The notes beneath the pieces are model-generated. The model did no database searches. It saw only the letters and a list, made by a program, of their open reading frames with translations, and was not told the DNA's origin. A stretch of DNA of 64,000 nucleotides from CAVRXQ01 sp963831155 (GTDB lineage: Bacteria; Actinomycetota; Acidimicrobiia; Acidimicrobiales; Bog-793): assembly GCA_963831155.1 (NCBI GenBank), contig CAWHOY010000008.1, positions 248,001 through 312,000 of the forward strand. The letters are read 5' to 3'. Numbering within the stretch: position 1 is the stretch's first letter; the number at the start of each line of letters is the position of its first letter. The translations under genes were made by a program, and so were the position numbers. Of the stretch, positions 19,542-29,044 are shown piece by piece.

Positions 19542-19552
19542 GGTCGACGCAG

Positions 19553-21226
19553 GTGGCAAACGCGCCCGTCCACATCGGTCCTCGTCTGGTGAGGGCTCCG
19601 CGGGGGACGAAACGTAGCTGTCGGGGCTGGCCGCAAGAAGCCGCGTTGCGGATGCTGATGAACAACCTCGATCCCGAGGTGGCCGAGCACCCCGACGCGC
19701 TCGTCGTCTACGGAGGCTCGGGACGTGCGGCGCGCTCGTGGGACGCCTTCGACGCGATCGTCGCCGAGCTTCGGCGCCTCGAGTCCGACGAGACGCTGCT
19801 CGTCCAGTCCGGAAAGCCGGTCGGCGTCCTGCGCACCCACGAATGGGCGCCGCGCGTGCTGATCGCGAACGCCAACCTGGTCCCGAAGTGGGCGACGCCC
19901 GAGGAGTTCCACCGCCTGGAGGCAGAAGGTCTCACGATGTTCGGCCAGATGACGGCGGGGTCGTGGATCTACATCGGCACTCAGGGGATCCTGCAAGGAA
20001 CGTACGAGACCTTCGCCGCCGCGGCACAGCACTTCGACGGGAGTTTGCGCGGCACGTTGACGCTCACCGCCGGTCTCGGGGGCATGGGTGGCGCGCAGCC
20101 GCTAGCGGTGACGATGAACGAGGGCGTTGTTCTGTGTATCGAATGCGACCCGAGTCGCGTCGCCAGGCGGCTCGAGACCCGCTATCTGGACGAGGCGGCC
20201 GATGACTTGCGCGACGCAGTGCGACGGGTCAGCGCCGCGAGGAGCGAAGGTCGCCCGCTGTCGGTCGGCGTCGTCGGGAACGCCGCCGAAGCGCTGCCGG
20301 CGCTGTTGTCGATGGGCGTCGAGGCGGACCTCGTCACCGACCAGACCTCGGCGCACGATCCGCTGCAGTACTTGCCGATCGGGGTCGAGTTCGCCGAGAT
20401 CGCCGCGCTGCGGGAGAAGGATCCCGAAGGTTTCACCGCCCGGGCGCGCGAGTCGATCGCCGCGCACGTCGAAGCGATGGTGGGGTATCTCGACAATGGC
20501 GCCGAAGTGTTCGATTATGGCAACTCGATCCGCGCCGAAGCCGAGCTCGGCGGTTTCGGGCGCGCCTTCGCGTTCGAAGGTTTCGTTCCGAAGTACATCC
20601 GGCCGCTGTTCTGCGAGGGCAAGGGGCCGTTTCGCTGGGCGGCGCTGTCGGGAGATCCGAGGGACATCGCCACGACCGACGACGCGATCGTCGAGTTGTT
20701 CCCCGAAAACGAGGCACTCGCTCGCTGGATCCGTATGGCCCGCGAGAAAGTCGCTTTTCAGGGGCTGCCGGCGCGCATCTGCTGGCTGGGCTACGGCGAA
20801 CGCGATCGCGCCGGACTCGAGTTCAACGCCCTCGTGCGCAATGGCGCCATCAAGGCGCCGATCGTGATCGGTCGTGACCATCTCGATGCCGGCTCGGTCG
20901 CCTCGCCCTATCGCGAAACCGAAGCGATGGCCGATGGATCGGATGCGATCGCCGACTGGCCGCTTTTGAACGCGCTCGCCTCGACGTCTTCGGGAGCGGC
21001 GTGGGTTTCGATTCACTCCGGTGGGGGCGTCGGAGTCGGGCGGTCGATCCACGCCGGGCAGGTCACCGTGGCCGACGGCACCGAGCTCGCGGCGGAGAAA
21101 CTCGAGCGCGTGCTGTCGAACGATCCATTGTTGGGCGTGTTGCGACACGTCGACGCCGGCTACCCACGCGCCCGCGAGGTCGCGTCGGCGCGGGGAATCC
21201 GCATTCCGATGGACCGCGTCGAGTGA
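19553..21226 (+). CDS. hutU: Urocanate hydratase
   Basis: A 557-residue urocanase, which adds water to urocanate to give imidazolonepropionate using tightly bound NAD+. Conserved stretches include GWPQEAALRMLMNNLDPEVA, VYGGSGRAARSW, QSGKPVGVLRTH, TAGSWIYIGTQGILQGTYE, TAGLGGMGGAQPLA, and near the end SIHSGGGVGVGRSIHAGQV. The start is a GTG at 19553, 11 nt after prpC. It is the first hut gene of a block in the order U-F-I-H, in which the genes overlap or nearly touch. Confidence 0.96.
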   Translation: MANAPVHIGPRLVRAPRGTKRSCRGWPQEAALRMLMNNLDPEVAEHPDALVVYGGSGRAARSWDAFDAIVAELRRLESDETLLVQSGKPVGVLRTHEWAPRVLIANANLVPKWATPEEFHRLEAEGLTMFGQMTAGSWIYIGTQGILQGTYETFAAAAQHFDGSLRGTLTLTAGLGGMGGAQPLAVTMNEGVVLCIECDPSRVARRLETRYLDEAADDLRDAVRRVSAARSEGRPLSVGVVGNAAEALPALLSMGVEADLVTDQTSAHDPLQYLPIGVEFAEIAALREKDPEGFTARARESIAAHVEAMVGYLDNGAEVFDYGNSIRAEAELGGFGRAFAFEGFVPKYIRPLFCEGKGPFRWAALSGDPRDIATTDDAIVELFPENEALARWIRMAREKVAFQGLPARICWLGYGERDRAGLEFNALVRNGAIKAPIVIGRDHLDAGSVASPYRETEAMADGSDAIADWPLLNALASTSSGAAWVSIHSGGGVGVGRSIHAGQVTVADGTELAAEKLERVLSNDPLLGVLRHVDAGYPRAREVASARGIRIPMDRVE

Positions 21227-21236
21227 GTCGCGCGAG

Positions 21237-22583
21237 GTGACGATCTTCTGGTGCGAGCGAGCGCTCCTCGGCGAGCCGTCCGCCGGTCGCGTCGAGTCGG
21301 GTGTTCTCGTCGAGGAGACTGACCGGACGATCACGAGGATCGAGGTTTCGACCACGGCGCCGTCCGGGTCGCGACGGCTTTTCGGCTTCGTCGTTCCGGG
21401 GCTTTCGAACAGCCACTCGCACAGCTTCCAACGCGCACTGCGCGGTGCCGTCGAGCGAGACGGCGGTGACTTCTGGGCGTGGCGCGACGCGATGTACTCG
21501 CTCGCCGGCGTGCTCGAGCCGGATTCTTTCCGTGATCTCTGTGCGGCCACCTTCGCCGAGATGGTGCTCTCGGGCATAACGACGGTCGGCGAGTTCCACT
21601 ACCTGCACCACCGGCCCGGGGGCGAGCCGTACGTCGATCCGGACGCGATGACCGCAGCACTGATCGCCGCGGCGCAAACGGCGGGGATCCGAATGAGCGT
21701 CATCGACACCTGCTATCTGACCGGCGGGATCGGCCAACCGCTCGCCGGCACCCAGACACGTTTTGGGGACGGCAGTGTTGACCGCTGGATCCAACGAGCC
21801 GAGCGACTGACGCCGAGCGAGCGGGTGCGGCTCTGTGCGGGTGTGCACAGCGTCCGCGCCCTCGTTCCCGAGGACATCGAAGCCGTCGCCACCTTTGCCC
21901 GGAAGCTCTCGATCCCTTTGCATTTCCACCTTTCCGAGCAGCAGCGCGAAAACGATCAGTGCTTCGCCGCCTACGGACGCACACCGACCGAGCTTCTCGA
22001 AGATTGCGGCGCGTTGGACGCCGCGTCGGTCGCGGTACACGCGACCTTCGTCTCGGACGCCGACGTCGACCGACTCGGGTCGGCCGGCACCGCGGTCTGC
22101 CTGTGTCCTTCGACCGAGCAAGAGCTCGGTGACGGGATCGCTCCTGCGGACGCGCTACGCCGGGCGGGAAGTCCGCTCTGTGTCGGGTCGGACTCCAACG
22201 CGCAGATTGATCCCTTCTTCGAGGCGCGGGCGATCGAGCTCGGTGAGCGCCTTGCTCGCGGCCAGCGCGCCATCCACGGCCCGGAGTCGCTCCTCGCTGC
22301 GGCGACCTCGCACGGAGCACGGGCGCTCGGCTGGCCCGAGGTCGGCGAGATCGCCGTCGGCTCGCGTTGCGATCTTGTCGCAGTCGATGCGCGCTCGGTC
22401 CGTCTCGCCGGTGCGATGGAGGCGGACCCGGTCAGCGCGGTCGTCTTCGTCGCGAGCGCGGCCGATGTGACCGACGTGGTCATCGACGGTCGCACGATCG
22501 TCGAGGAGCGGCGTCACGTCGCGTACGGGGAACCCGGTGCCGCATTATCGAAGACGATCGATGCGTTGAGGCGCCGGGCATGA
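21237..22583 (+). CDS. hutF: Formimidoylglutamate deiminase
   Basis: A 448-residue amidohydrolase that deiminates N-formimino-L-glutamate to N-formylglutamate and ammonia. Metal ligands are seen in SNSHSHSFQRALRG, in HFHLSEQQRE and in the SDSNAQIDPF region. The GTG at 21237 is chosen because it gives the family N-terminus (TIFWCERALL) and lies 10 nt after hutU. HutF indicates the two-step route to glutamate, which also needs N-formylglutamate deformylase (HutG); that gene is not in the window. Its stop overlaps the hutI start (ATGA). Confidence 0.92.
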   Translation: MTIFWCERALLGEPSAGRVESGVLVEETDRTITRIEVSTTAPSGSRRLFGFVVPGLSNSHSHSFQRALRGAVERDGGDFWAWRDAMYSLAGVLEPDSFRDLCAATFAEMVLSGITTVGEFHYLHHRPGGEPYVDPDAMTAALIAAAQTAGIRMSVIDTCYLTGGIGQPLAGTQTRFGDGSVDRWIQRAERLTPSERVRLCAGVHSVRALVPEDIEAVATFARKLSIPLHFHLSEQQRENDQCFAAYGRTPTELLEDCGALDAASVAVHATFVSDADVDRLGSAGTAVCLCPSTEQELGDGIAPADALRRAGSPLCVGSDSNAQIDPFFEARAIELGERLARGQRAIHGPESLLAAATSHGARALGWPEVGEIAVGSRCDLVAVDARSVRLAGAMEADPVSAVVFVASAADVTDVVIDGRTIVEERRHVAYGEPGAALSKTIDALRRRA

Positions 22584-23800
22584 GTGGCTCCATCGCGATC
22601 TCGGGCATCGGCCAACTCGTGACTAACGATCCCGAGCTCGGCCAAGGATCCCTCGGGGTGATCTCCGACGCGTCGGTCGTCGTCGAAAACGGGGTGATCG
22701 CGTACGTCGGCGCATCGAGGACCGCGCCCGCCGCAGACGTCGAGATCCACGCGGGCGGGCGATGTGTCCTTCCCGGATTCGTCGACTCTCACACCCATCT
22801 CGTCTTCGCGGGGGACCGGTCTGATGAATTCGCTGCGCGCATGGCCGGACGGCCGTACGCGACGGGGGGGATCGCCCAGACGGTCGAGACGACGCGCGCC
22901 GCGAGTGACTCGGTCCTGCTTGCCAATGCCCGTCGTTTGGTCGACGAAGCGGTCGCGCAAGGGACGACGACGATCGAAACGAAATCGGGATACGGACTCA
23001 CGACGAAAGACGAAGCGCGCTCGCTGCGGATAGCGGGACAGTGTGCAGAGGAGGTGACGTTCCTCGGAGCGCACGTCGTACCCGATGAATATGCACGCGA
23101 CCGTGGTTGTTACGTCGCGCTCGTTGCCGGTGAAATGCTCGATGAGTGCGCACCCTTCGCGAGGTGGTGCGACGTGTTCTGCGATGAGGGCGCATTCGAC
23201 GGCGACGAGTCGGCACGCATCCTGGAGGCCGCCCGGGACAAGGGCCTCGGATTGCGCATCCACGCCAACCAGCTCGCCAACGGACCGGGTGCGACGCTCG
23301 CCGCGCGCTTCGGCGCGGCATCGGCCGACCACCTGAACCACTTGCTGCCCGACGACGTCGCGGCGCTGAGGGACGGCAACGTCGTGGCGACCCTGTGTCC
23401 GGGCGCCGACTTTTCGACAAAGTCGCGCTACGCGAACGGGCGGGCACTGCTCGACGCCGGCGTGACCGTCGCCCTCGCGACCGACTGCAATCCGGGGACG
23501 AGCTTCACGACTTCGATGCCGTTCGTCATCGCGCTCGCCGTGCGCGAGTGCGGACTCAGTGCCGACGATGCCGTCGCGGCAGCCACCGTCGGAGGGGCTC
23601 GGGCTCTGCGCCGGGACGACGTCGGACGGATCGCGCCGGGGTGTCGCGGCGACGTCGTCGTCCTCGACGCGCCGAGCCACATCCACCTCGCCTACCGCCC
23701 GGGAGTGCGCCTCGTCGACGTCGTCGTGCGCAACGGTGAGGTCGCGTTCCCGGTCGCGCGCGGAGAGGATGGCCCAGCCGAGCCGGAGAGCCGTGGCTGA
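22580..23800 (+). CDS. hutI: Imidazolonepropionase
   Basis: A 406-residue metal-dependent amidohydrolase opening the imidazolone ring to give formiminoglutamate. Visible motifs are GFVDSHTHLVFAGDRSDEF, TTTIETKSGYGL, RIHANQLA, SADHLNHL and ALATDCNPGTS. The ATG overlaps the hutF stop, and the 3' end overlaps the hutH start by 8 nt. This indicates tight translational coupling of the hut genes. Confidence 0.95.
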   Translation: MSGSIAISGIGQLVTNDPELGQGSLGVISDASVVVENGVIAYVGASRTAPAADVEIHAGGRCVLPGFVDSHTHLVFAGDRSDEFAARMAGRPYATGGIAQTVETTRAASDSVLLANARRLVDEAVAQGTTTIETKSGYGLTTKDEARSLRIAGQCAEEVTFLGAHVVPDEYARDRGCYVALVAGEMLDECAPFARWCDVFCDEGAFDGDESARILEAARDKGLGLRIHANQLANGPGATLAARFGAASADHLNHLLPDDVAALRDGNVVATLCPGADFSTKSRYANGRALLDAGVTVALATDCNPGTSFTTSMPFVIALAVRECGLSADDAVAAATVGGARALRRDDVGRIAPGCRGDVVVLDAPSHIHLAYRPGVRLVDVVVRNGEVAFPVARGEDGPAEPESRG

Positions 23801-25337
23801 TCGCGCCGTCGGCGTCGGCCCGCACGGCATCAAGCCAGAAGAGGTGATCGCCGTCGTGCGCGGGGGTTACGGCGTCGAGATCACCCCGGCGGCGCGCCGT
23901 GCGATGGCGGCGTCGCGCGCGCACATCGAGGAGATCGCCGCGCGGCGCGATCCGGTCTACGGCGTCTCGACCGGTTTCGGAGCGCTGGCGACCCTCTACA
24001 TTCCTCCGGAGCGCCGAGGCGAGATGCAGGCATCGCTGATCCGATCGCACGCAGCGGGGATCGGACCCCGCGTCGAGACCGAGGTCGTGCGGGCGACGAT
24101 GCTCCTCCGGCTGCGGACGTTGTGCACCGGGATCACGGGCGTGCGCCCCGAGGTCGCCGATGCACTCTGCGCATTGTTGAACGCCCACGTGACACCCGTG
24201 GTCTTCGAGTACGGGTCGCTCGGTTGCAGTGGTGATCTCGCGCCGCTCGCGCACATCGCTCTCGCACTGATGGGCGAGGGCAACGTCGAGACGAGGGGCC
24301 ACCAGGCGGTCGCGGCGCGCGACGCGCTCGACGCGAACGGCATCGCACCGGTGGTGTTGGCGGAGAAAGAGGGGCTCGGGCTGATCAACGGCACAGATGG
24401 GATGCTCGCTGGCCTCCTTCTCTGTGCCCATGACTTTCGCTATCTGTGCAAGATCGCTGATGTCTCCGCCGCGATGAGCACCGAGGCGCTCTTGGCGACA
24501 GACGTCGCCTTCCGTGCCGACTTGGTCGGACTGCGCCCGCAAGCCGGCCAGATCGCGAGCGCGCACAACCTCACGCGGCTGTTGAACGGCTCCGAGATCG
24601 TGGCGTCGCATCGCACGGGTGATCCGCGCGTCCAGGACGCCTACTCGATCCGCTGCGCGCCCCAAGTCGCCGGCGCGGCGCGTGAGACCCTCTCGCACGT
24701 CGACGCGGTGGTCGAAGCGGAATTGCAGGCACGAATCGACAATCCCGTCGTGCTGGAGGACGGCGAGGTCGTATCGAACGGCAACTTCCACGGCGCGCCG
24801 CTCGGTTATGCCGCGGATTACCTCGCCATCGCCGCCGCGGATCTCGCTTCAATCGCTGAGCGACGGACCGACCGGATGATGGACCATTCGCGATCGATGG
24901 GATTGCCGTCGTTCCTCGCCGGTGAGCCCGGTGTCGACTCCGGGCTGATGATTGCCCATTACACGCAGGCGTCGATCGTTGCGGAGTTGAAGCGCCTCGC
25001 CGTTCCGGCGAGCGTCGACTCGATCCCGACCTCGGCGATGCAAGAGGACCACGTCTCGATGGGGTGGGCCGCGACGCGCAAACTCGCCCGGGCGATCGTG
25101 AACCTGCGCCGGGTGCTCGCGATCGAGATCACCGCCGCAGCCCGGGCGCTCGAGTTGCGGGCGCCTTTGGAACCGGCGCCGGCGACGGGCGCCGTCGCCG
25201 GGCTCGTCCGCCAGGCGGTCGGCCCTGCCGGCCAGCCTGACCGCTTTGTCGCCCCCGAGCTCGCGGCGGTCGAGGCGCTCGTGAAGGACGGAGTGCTGCT
25301 CGACGCCGCGCAATCCGCCGCCGGCCTTTTGGTCTAG
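23793..25337 (+). CDS. hutH: Histidine ammonia-lyase
   Basis: A 514-residue aromatic amino acid lyase that deaminates histidine to urocanate. The YGVSTGFGALA motif, GSLGCSGDLAPLAHIAL with the tripeptide forming the MIO cofactor, LINGTDGML, QDAYSIRCAPQV and the late SMGWAATRKL are all present. The MIO tripeptide is Cys-Ser-Gly instead of the commoner Ala-Ser-Gly, a variant I recall from other actinobacterial enzymes. The GTG at 23793 with GGAG upstream is preferred; an ATG at 23769 would add 8 residues. It is the last gene of the hut block although it encodes the first step. Confidence 0.95.
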   Translation: MADRAVGVGPHGIKPEEVIAVVRGGYGVEITPAARRAMAASRAHIEEIAARRDPVYGVSTGFGALATLYIPPERRGEMQASLIRSHAAGIGPRVETEVVRATMLLRLRTLCTGITGVRPEVADALCALLNAHVTPVVFEYGSLGCSGDLAPLAHIALALMGEGNVETRGHQAVAARDALDANGIAPVVLAEKEGLGLINGTDGMLAGLLLCAHDFRYLCKIADVSAAMSTEALLATDVAFRADLVGLRPQAGQIASAHNLTRLLNGSEIVASHRTGDPRVQDAYSIRCAPQVAGAARETLSHVDAVVEAELQARIDNPVVLEDGEVVSNGNFHGAPLGYAADYLAIAAADLASIAERRTDRMMDHSRSMGLPSFLAGEPGVDSGLMIAHYTQASIVAELKRLAVPASVDSIPTSAMQEDHVSMGWAATRKLARAIVNLRRVLAIEITAAARALELRAPLEPAPATGAVAGLVRQAVGPAGQPDRFVAPELAAVEALVKDGVLLDAAQSAAGLLV

Positions 25338-25370
25338 CGCCGCTCTGCCGCTCGATAGATCGCGACCGGC

Positions 25371-25403
25371 TTCTCAGCGGGTTCCCAGCGGCTCATCAGC
25401 AAC
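25371..25403 (+). promoter_or_regulatory. Three 11-bp tandem repeats, likely response-regulator operator
   Basis: TTCTCAGCGGG, TTCCCAGCGGC and TCATCAGCAAC follow each other with an exact 11-bp period, sharing a (T/C)CAGC core. This is the usual geometry of OmpR/MprA-type binding sites (one turn per protomer). They lie 45-77 bp upstream of the response-regulator gene, so autoregulation is the simplest reading. Confidence 0.6.
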
Positions 25404-25447
25404 CCTGGGCCTCACCACGGGATCATGGTCGCCGCAAAGGAGGTCTC

Positions 25448-26143
25448 GTGGCAAAAGCCGAACATCTCGGGCGCGTGCTCGTCGTCGACGACGAGCCGTC
25501 GATCGTTGACTCGGTGTCGACGGTGCTGCGCTACGAAGGTTTCGATGTCGATGTCGCCCACACGGGACGCTCCGCGCTCGCGAAGTCCCAGGAGGGCCGC
25601 TACGACCTTGTCGTGCTCGACGTGATGCTGCCCGATCTCGACGGACTCGAGGTCACGCGGCGCCTCCGTCAAGACGGCGTCGACATCCCGGTGTTGTTCC
25701 TGACGGCGAAGGCCGACGTCGAAGACCGCGTCGCCGGATTGTCGATCGGTGGCGACGACTACGTCACGAAGCCGTTCTCCTTGATCGAGGTCGTCGCCCG
25801 CGCAAAGGCGATCCTCCGTCGTCGCAAAGCCGACGACGACGATCGGACGCTCTGTTTTTCCGATCTCGAGATGCACGAAGAGAGCCATCAGGTCTGGCGC
25901 GGAGGCAAGCCGCTGCACCTGACGGCGACCGAGTTCAACTTGCTGCGGCTCTTCCTGTTGAATCCGCGTCGCGTGCTCTCGAAGGATCAGATCATCGACC
26001 ATGTCTGGCATTACGACTTCGGCGGAAATCAGAACATTGTCGAAACCTATGTGCGGTACCTGCGCAAGAAGCTCGACGCCCTCGGTCCGCCGCTCATCCA
26101 CACGATCCGCCTCGTCGGATATGTGATGCGTGAGCAGGAGTGA
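25448..26143 (+). CDS. OmpR/PhoB-family response regulator
   Basis: A 231-residue two-domain regulator. The receiver has the acidic pocket (VVDDEPS), the phosphoacceptor Asp in VVLDVMLPDLDG, Thr in FLTAKADVED and Lys in YVTKPFSL. The winged-helix output domain carries LTATEFNLLRLF and VETYVRYLRKKL. It starts at a GTG behind AAAGGAGG. The 3' end overlaps the kinase gene by 4 nt (GTGA). It resembles the MprA/TcrA group of actinobacteria. The signal and regulon are unknown apart from the likely own-promoter site. Confidence 0.92.
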   Translation: MAKAEHLGRVLVVDDEPSIVDSVSTVLRYEGFDVDVAHTGRSALAKSQEGRYDLVVLDVMLPDLDGLEVTRRLRQDGVDIPVLFLTAKADVEDRVAGLSIGGDDYVTKPFSLIEVVARAKAILRRRKADDDDRTLCFSDLEMHEESHQVWRGGKPLHLTATEFNLLRLFLLNPRRVLSKDQIIDHVWHYDFGGNQNIVETYVRYLRKKLDALGPPLIHTIRLVGYVMREQE

Positions 26144-27681
26144 TCTCGCACTTTTCGCTGCGCGCCCGACTCACCTTTGTGGCCGTGGCGATCACCCTTG
26201 TCGCGCTCGTCGCCGCAGACTTCGTCGTCTACACCGAATTCCGTTCGTATCTGTTCGGGCACGTCGACGCGACACTCGAGAACGCGCACCCCGCGCTCGA
26301 AGGCGTCGCCGACGAGGCGAACAGAACGATGCCGGTCCACGGTCCCTCGGCTCCAAAGGACGATTCCTACGGAGGTGGTCCCGGTGGAGGGCCAGGCTTT
26401 GCTTCAGGTTTCTGCCAGCTCGGCTCCTCGGTCGCGCCGGGGATGTTCGTCGAGGTTCGAACGCCCAAAGGACGGGTCGTCGCTGGAGATGACGGCCGTG
26501 AATACTGCAAGGCGTTCGAGATCGGCGAGCAAAAGCTCTCGCAACCAGAGATCCCGACCAAGATCACGGGCTTGCACCCGAGCTCGGAAAACCGCGCCGA
26601 GCTCGTCAGCTACTTCTCCGCACGAGCGCAGTCGGGCAACGGACCGTCGTACCGCGTCCGGGTCTCAACCCTCGACAACGGCGACTACCTCGTGATCGCC
26701 GATCCCGTCGGGGACGTCGCGAGCTCGATCGCCCGTCTCGTCCGCTTGGAGATCCTCGTCACCGCGGTCGCGTTCTTGTCGGCGCTCGTCATCAGCCTGG
26801 TGCTGATCCGACTCGGCCTGCGCCCGCTACGCGACGTCGAGAGGACCGCGGATGCGATTACCGGTGGTGATCTCGTCCACCGCGTGCCGAGCCAGAACCC
26901 GAACACCGAGGTCGGACACGTCGCGGCCGCGCTGAACGTCATGCTCGATCGGATCGAGATCGCCTTCGAGGACTTGAAGTCCTCAGAAGCGCGCCTTCGC
27001 CGCTTCGTCTCGGACGCCTCGCACGAGCTGCGCACGCCGATCGCAGCGGTCTCTGCCTACGCCGAGCTGTATCGCCGCGGCGCATGTGCCGAAGGCGACG
27101 ATCTCGCGCGCGTGCTGTCCGGCATCGAGCGGGAGTCCGAGCGCATGGCGCGACTGGTCGAGGACCTCCTCACCTTGGCGCGGCTCGACGAGCACGCGTC
27201 ACTCGCCCACGAGCCGGTCGAGCTCGTCGGTCTCGCCCACGAGGCGATAGAGACTGCCCGCACCGTCGGACCCGAGTGGCCCGTCGATCTCGAAGCCCGT
27301 GGTCCCGTCGAGATCTCGGGTGATCGCGACGCGCTGCGCCGGGTGATCGACAACTTGCTCTCGAATCTCCGTTCGCACACCCCGCCACGAACCCACGCCA
27401 CGCTGACGGTCCGGCGCGAGGGGAGTGAAGCGATCGTCGAGCTCGCGGACGAGGGCCCGGGGATCAGCGCAGCCGACGCGCGCACGATCTTCGAGCGTTT
27501 CGTGAGAGTCGATCCGTCGCGGACCCGGACGACCGGCGGTGCGGGGCTCGGTCTCGCGATCGTCTCCTCGGTGGCACGTGCGCACGGTGGCCGAGCGGAG
27601 GCCGGTCCGCGGCCCTGTGGAGGAGCGATCTTCCGTGTGATCTTTCCGAGCATCGATAGCGAGGTCGTCGAGACCGTCTAA
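26140..27681 (+). CDS. Sensor histidine kinase
   Basis: A 513-residue membrane kinase: TM1 at about residues 10-32, an extracytoplasmic sensor to about 195 containing a Gly/Pro-rich loop (GGGPGGGPGF) and two cysteines, TM2 at about 200-222, then a HAMP domain. The dimerisation/phosphoacceptor box is SDASHELRTPIAAVSAYAEL; the ATPase has VIDNLLSNL (N box), DEGPGIS (G1) and GAGLGLAIV (G2). It overlaps the regulator gene and forms a classic pair with it. The sensor domain does not resemble a domain I know. Confidence 0.92.
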   Translation: MISHFSLRARLTFVAVAITLVALVAADFVVYTEFRSYLFGHVDATLENAHPALEGVADEANRTMPVHGPSAPKDDSYGGGPGGGPGFASGFCQLGSSVAPGMFVEVRTPKGRVVAGDDGREYCKAFEIGEQKLSQPEIPTKITGLHPSSENRAELVSYFSARAQSGNGPSYRVRVSTLDNGDYLVIADPVGDVASSIARLVRLEILVTAVAFLSALVISLVLIRLGLRPLRDVERTADAITGGDLVHRVPSQNPNTEVGHVAAALNVMLDRIEIAFEDLKSSEARLRRFVSDASHELRTPIAAVSAYAELYRRGACAEGDDLARVLSGIERESERMARLVEDLLTLARLDEHASLAHEPVELVGLAHEAIETARTVGPEWPVDLEARGPVEISGDRDALRRVIDNLLSNLRSHTPPRTHATLTVRREGSEAIVELADEGPGISAADARTIFERFVRVDPSRTRTTGGAGLGLAIVSSVARAHGGRAEAGPRPCGGAIFRVIFPSIDSEVVETV

Positions 27682-27784
27682 TACTTCGCGAACCTTGCGC
27701 GTATGTGCGCACGGATTGCACGTTGACCTCGCCCGTTGCAGCGCCCATGATGCGGTCAGCCCAGATGCAATTGGAGGGAGATTT

Positions 27785-28099
27785 ATGCACTACGTGGTGC
27801 TCGGAATCCACAGTCCAGAGATCTGCCCGACGGCGAACGCCAAGACAAAGGAGCTGCTGCTGCAGACCGCGCCGCAGATCCCGAAGATCGCAGAATCAAA
27901 CGGTGTGAAGCTCGTCGCTGGTCCATTCGTCAACCGTGAGCACATGACGGTCACCGTCGTCGAGGCCAAAAGCGGAGAAGACCTCGATCGTTTCATCGTG
28001 GAGTCCCATCTCGCTCAGTGGAACACGGTCCGCATCATTCCGTCCGTGCCGATGGAGGAAGGGATGAAAGAGATCGCGGGAGAGACTCCCGTCTTCTAA
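27785..28099 (+). CDS. Small conserved protein, possible ferredoxin-like (dimeric barrel) fold
   Basis: A 104-residue cytosolic protein with no signal peptide. It starts at an ATG behind a strong GGAGGGA. Length and pattern (MHYVVLGIHSPEICP ... VKLVAGPFVNREHMTVTVVE ... FIVESHLAQWNTVRIIP) resemble small alpha-beta dimeric-barrel proteins such as DUF3303 or muconolactone-isomerase-like families. I cannot name the family with certainty. It stands alone, followed by a strong terminator, so it is probably a single-gene transcript. The possible redox or metal residues are one Cys and three His. Confidence 0.7.
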   Translation: MHYVVLGIHSPEICPTANAKTKELLLQTAPQIPKIAESNGVKLVAGPFVNREHMTVTVVEAKSGEDLDRFIVESHLAQWNTVRIIPSVPMEEGMKEIAGETPVF

Positions 28100-28114
28100 C
28101 GCGTTTCACCCGGC

Positions 28115-28151
28115 GATCGACGCGTGCCGGATTGATCGGCACGCGTCGATC
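28115..28151 (+). terminator. Strong hairpin terminator
   Basis: A perfect 15-bp inverted repeat (GATCGACGCGTGCCG, 7-nt loop, exact complement) followed by CTTTCGTC. It ends the transcript of the small gene at 27785-28099. There is no long T-run, as is common in high-GC actinobacteria. Confidence 0.75.
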
Positions 28152-28233
28152 CTTTCGTCGGACCGACGCGACGCGCCGAGCTGGGGACGTGAACTCGATG
28201 GACCCCACACGACGAGTCACGTAATCTGCGCCG

Positions 28234-29010
28234 ATGCCGGTCACTGCCGATGACGCTGTTGCCGCGCTGTTGATCACCTTGTCCCGTCTCGCCGATGCGC
28301 ACCCCGCCGGATGGGTGCGGAGCGAGAGAGGCGTCGCTGCCTTGTACACCGGCGCGCCGGTTCCGATGTTCAATGGCGTGATCACCGAGCGTGCCGACGC
28401 AGACGCCGACATCGCCGCAGAGATGCTCGACGAGATCGCCGCGACCGGGGTGCCGTACCACGTTGCCGTGCGGTCCGAGGATCACGCCGACTTCGTTGAA
28501 CTCGCGCGATCGCACGGGTTGACCTCAAAGGAAACGGTCCCGCTGATGGTCCTCGAGTCGCCGGCGCGCGTGGTCGGTCAAACGTTGTCCGAAGGGCTAA
28601 CGATCCGTGAGCTCACACCCGAAGAATCCGACCAGCACGTCGAGCTTGCTGCGGCGTCCTTCGACATGCCCGTCGAGGTCGCGAGGCAGCTGATGGCGCC
28701 CGAGGTGTTCGCAATCGACGGTGTGCGTAGCTACCTCGGCGAAATCGACGGACGTCCCGTCGCGACCGCGCTCGGGATGACGACCGGTGACGTCGTCGGG
28801 GTCTTCAACGTCGGAACGCTCGAGGACGCTCGCGGCCGAGGTTTCGGCGCTGCTTTGACCGTGCGCGCGATCGCCGACGGCGTTGCGAAGGGGGCGCAAT
28901 GGTCGTACCTGCAGTCGAGCGCGATGGGCTTTCCCGTCTACCGCCGCCTCGGCTTCGAAACGGTCGAGGAATGGAGCCAATACCTTCCCGCCGCGCCCGG
29001 CGCCTCGTGA
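28234..29010 (+). CDS. GNAT-family N-acetyltransferase
   Basis: A 258-residue protein with a C-terminal GNAT domain: ATALGMTTGDVVGVFNVGTL leads into the acetyl-CoA loop DARGRGFGAALTVRAI, and YRRLGFETVEEW near the end is the typical C-terminal strand. The N-terminal half (PVPMFNGVITERAD) resembles the first half of two-domain GNAT proteins. The substrate is unknown. It is convergent with the upp operon, so it is not part of that unit. Confidence 0.85.
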   Translation: MPVTADDAVAALLITLSRLADAHPAGWVRSERGVAALYTGAPVPMFNGVITERADADADIAAEMLDEIAATGVPYHVAVRSEDHADFVELARSHGLTSKETVPLMVLESPARVVGQTLSEGLTIRELTPEESDQHVELAAASFDMPVEVARQLMAPEVFAIDGVRSYLGEIDGRPVATALGMTTGDVVGVFNVGTLEDARGRGFGAALTVRAIADGVAKGAQWSYLQSSAMGFPVYRRLGFETVEEWSQYLPAAPGAS

Positions 29011-29044
29011 GGCACGCACCGGCTCGCGGGTAGCGCGGGGGTCG

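Noticed and set aside
24219..24260. Cys-Ser-Gly instead of Ala-Ser-Gly in the HutH cofactor motif
   Set aside because: I recall the same change from other actinobacterial histidine ammonia-lyases, so it is probably normal for the group and not a defect.
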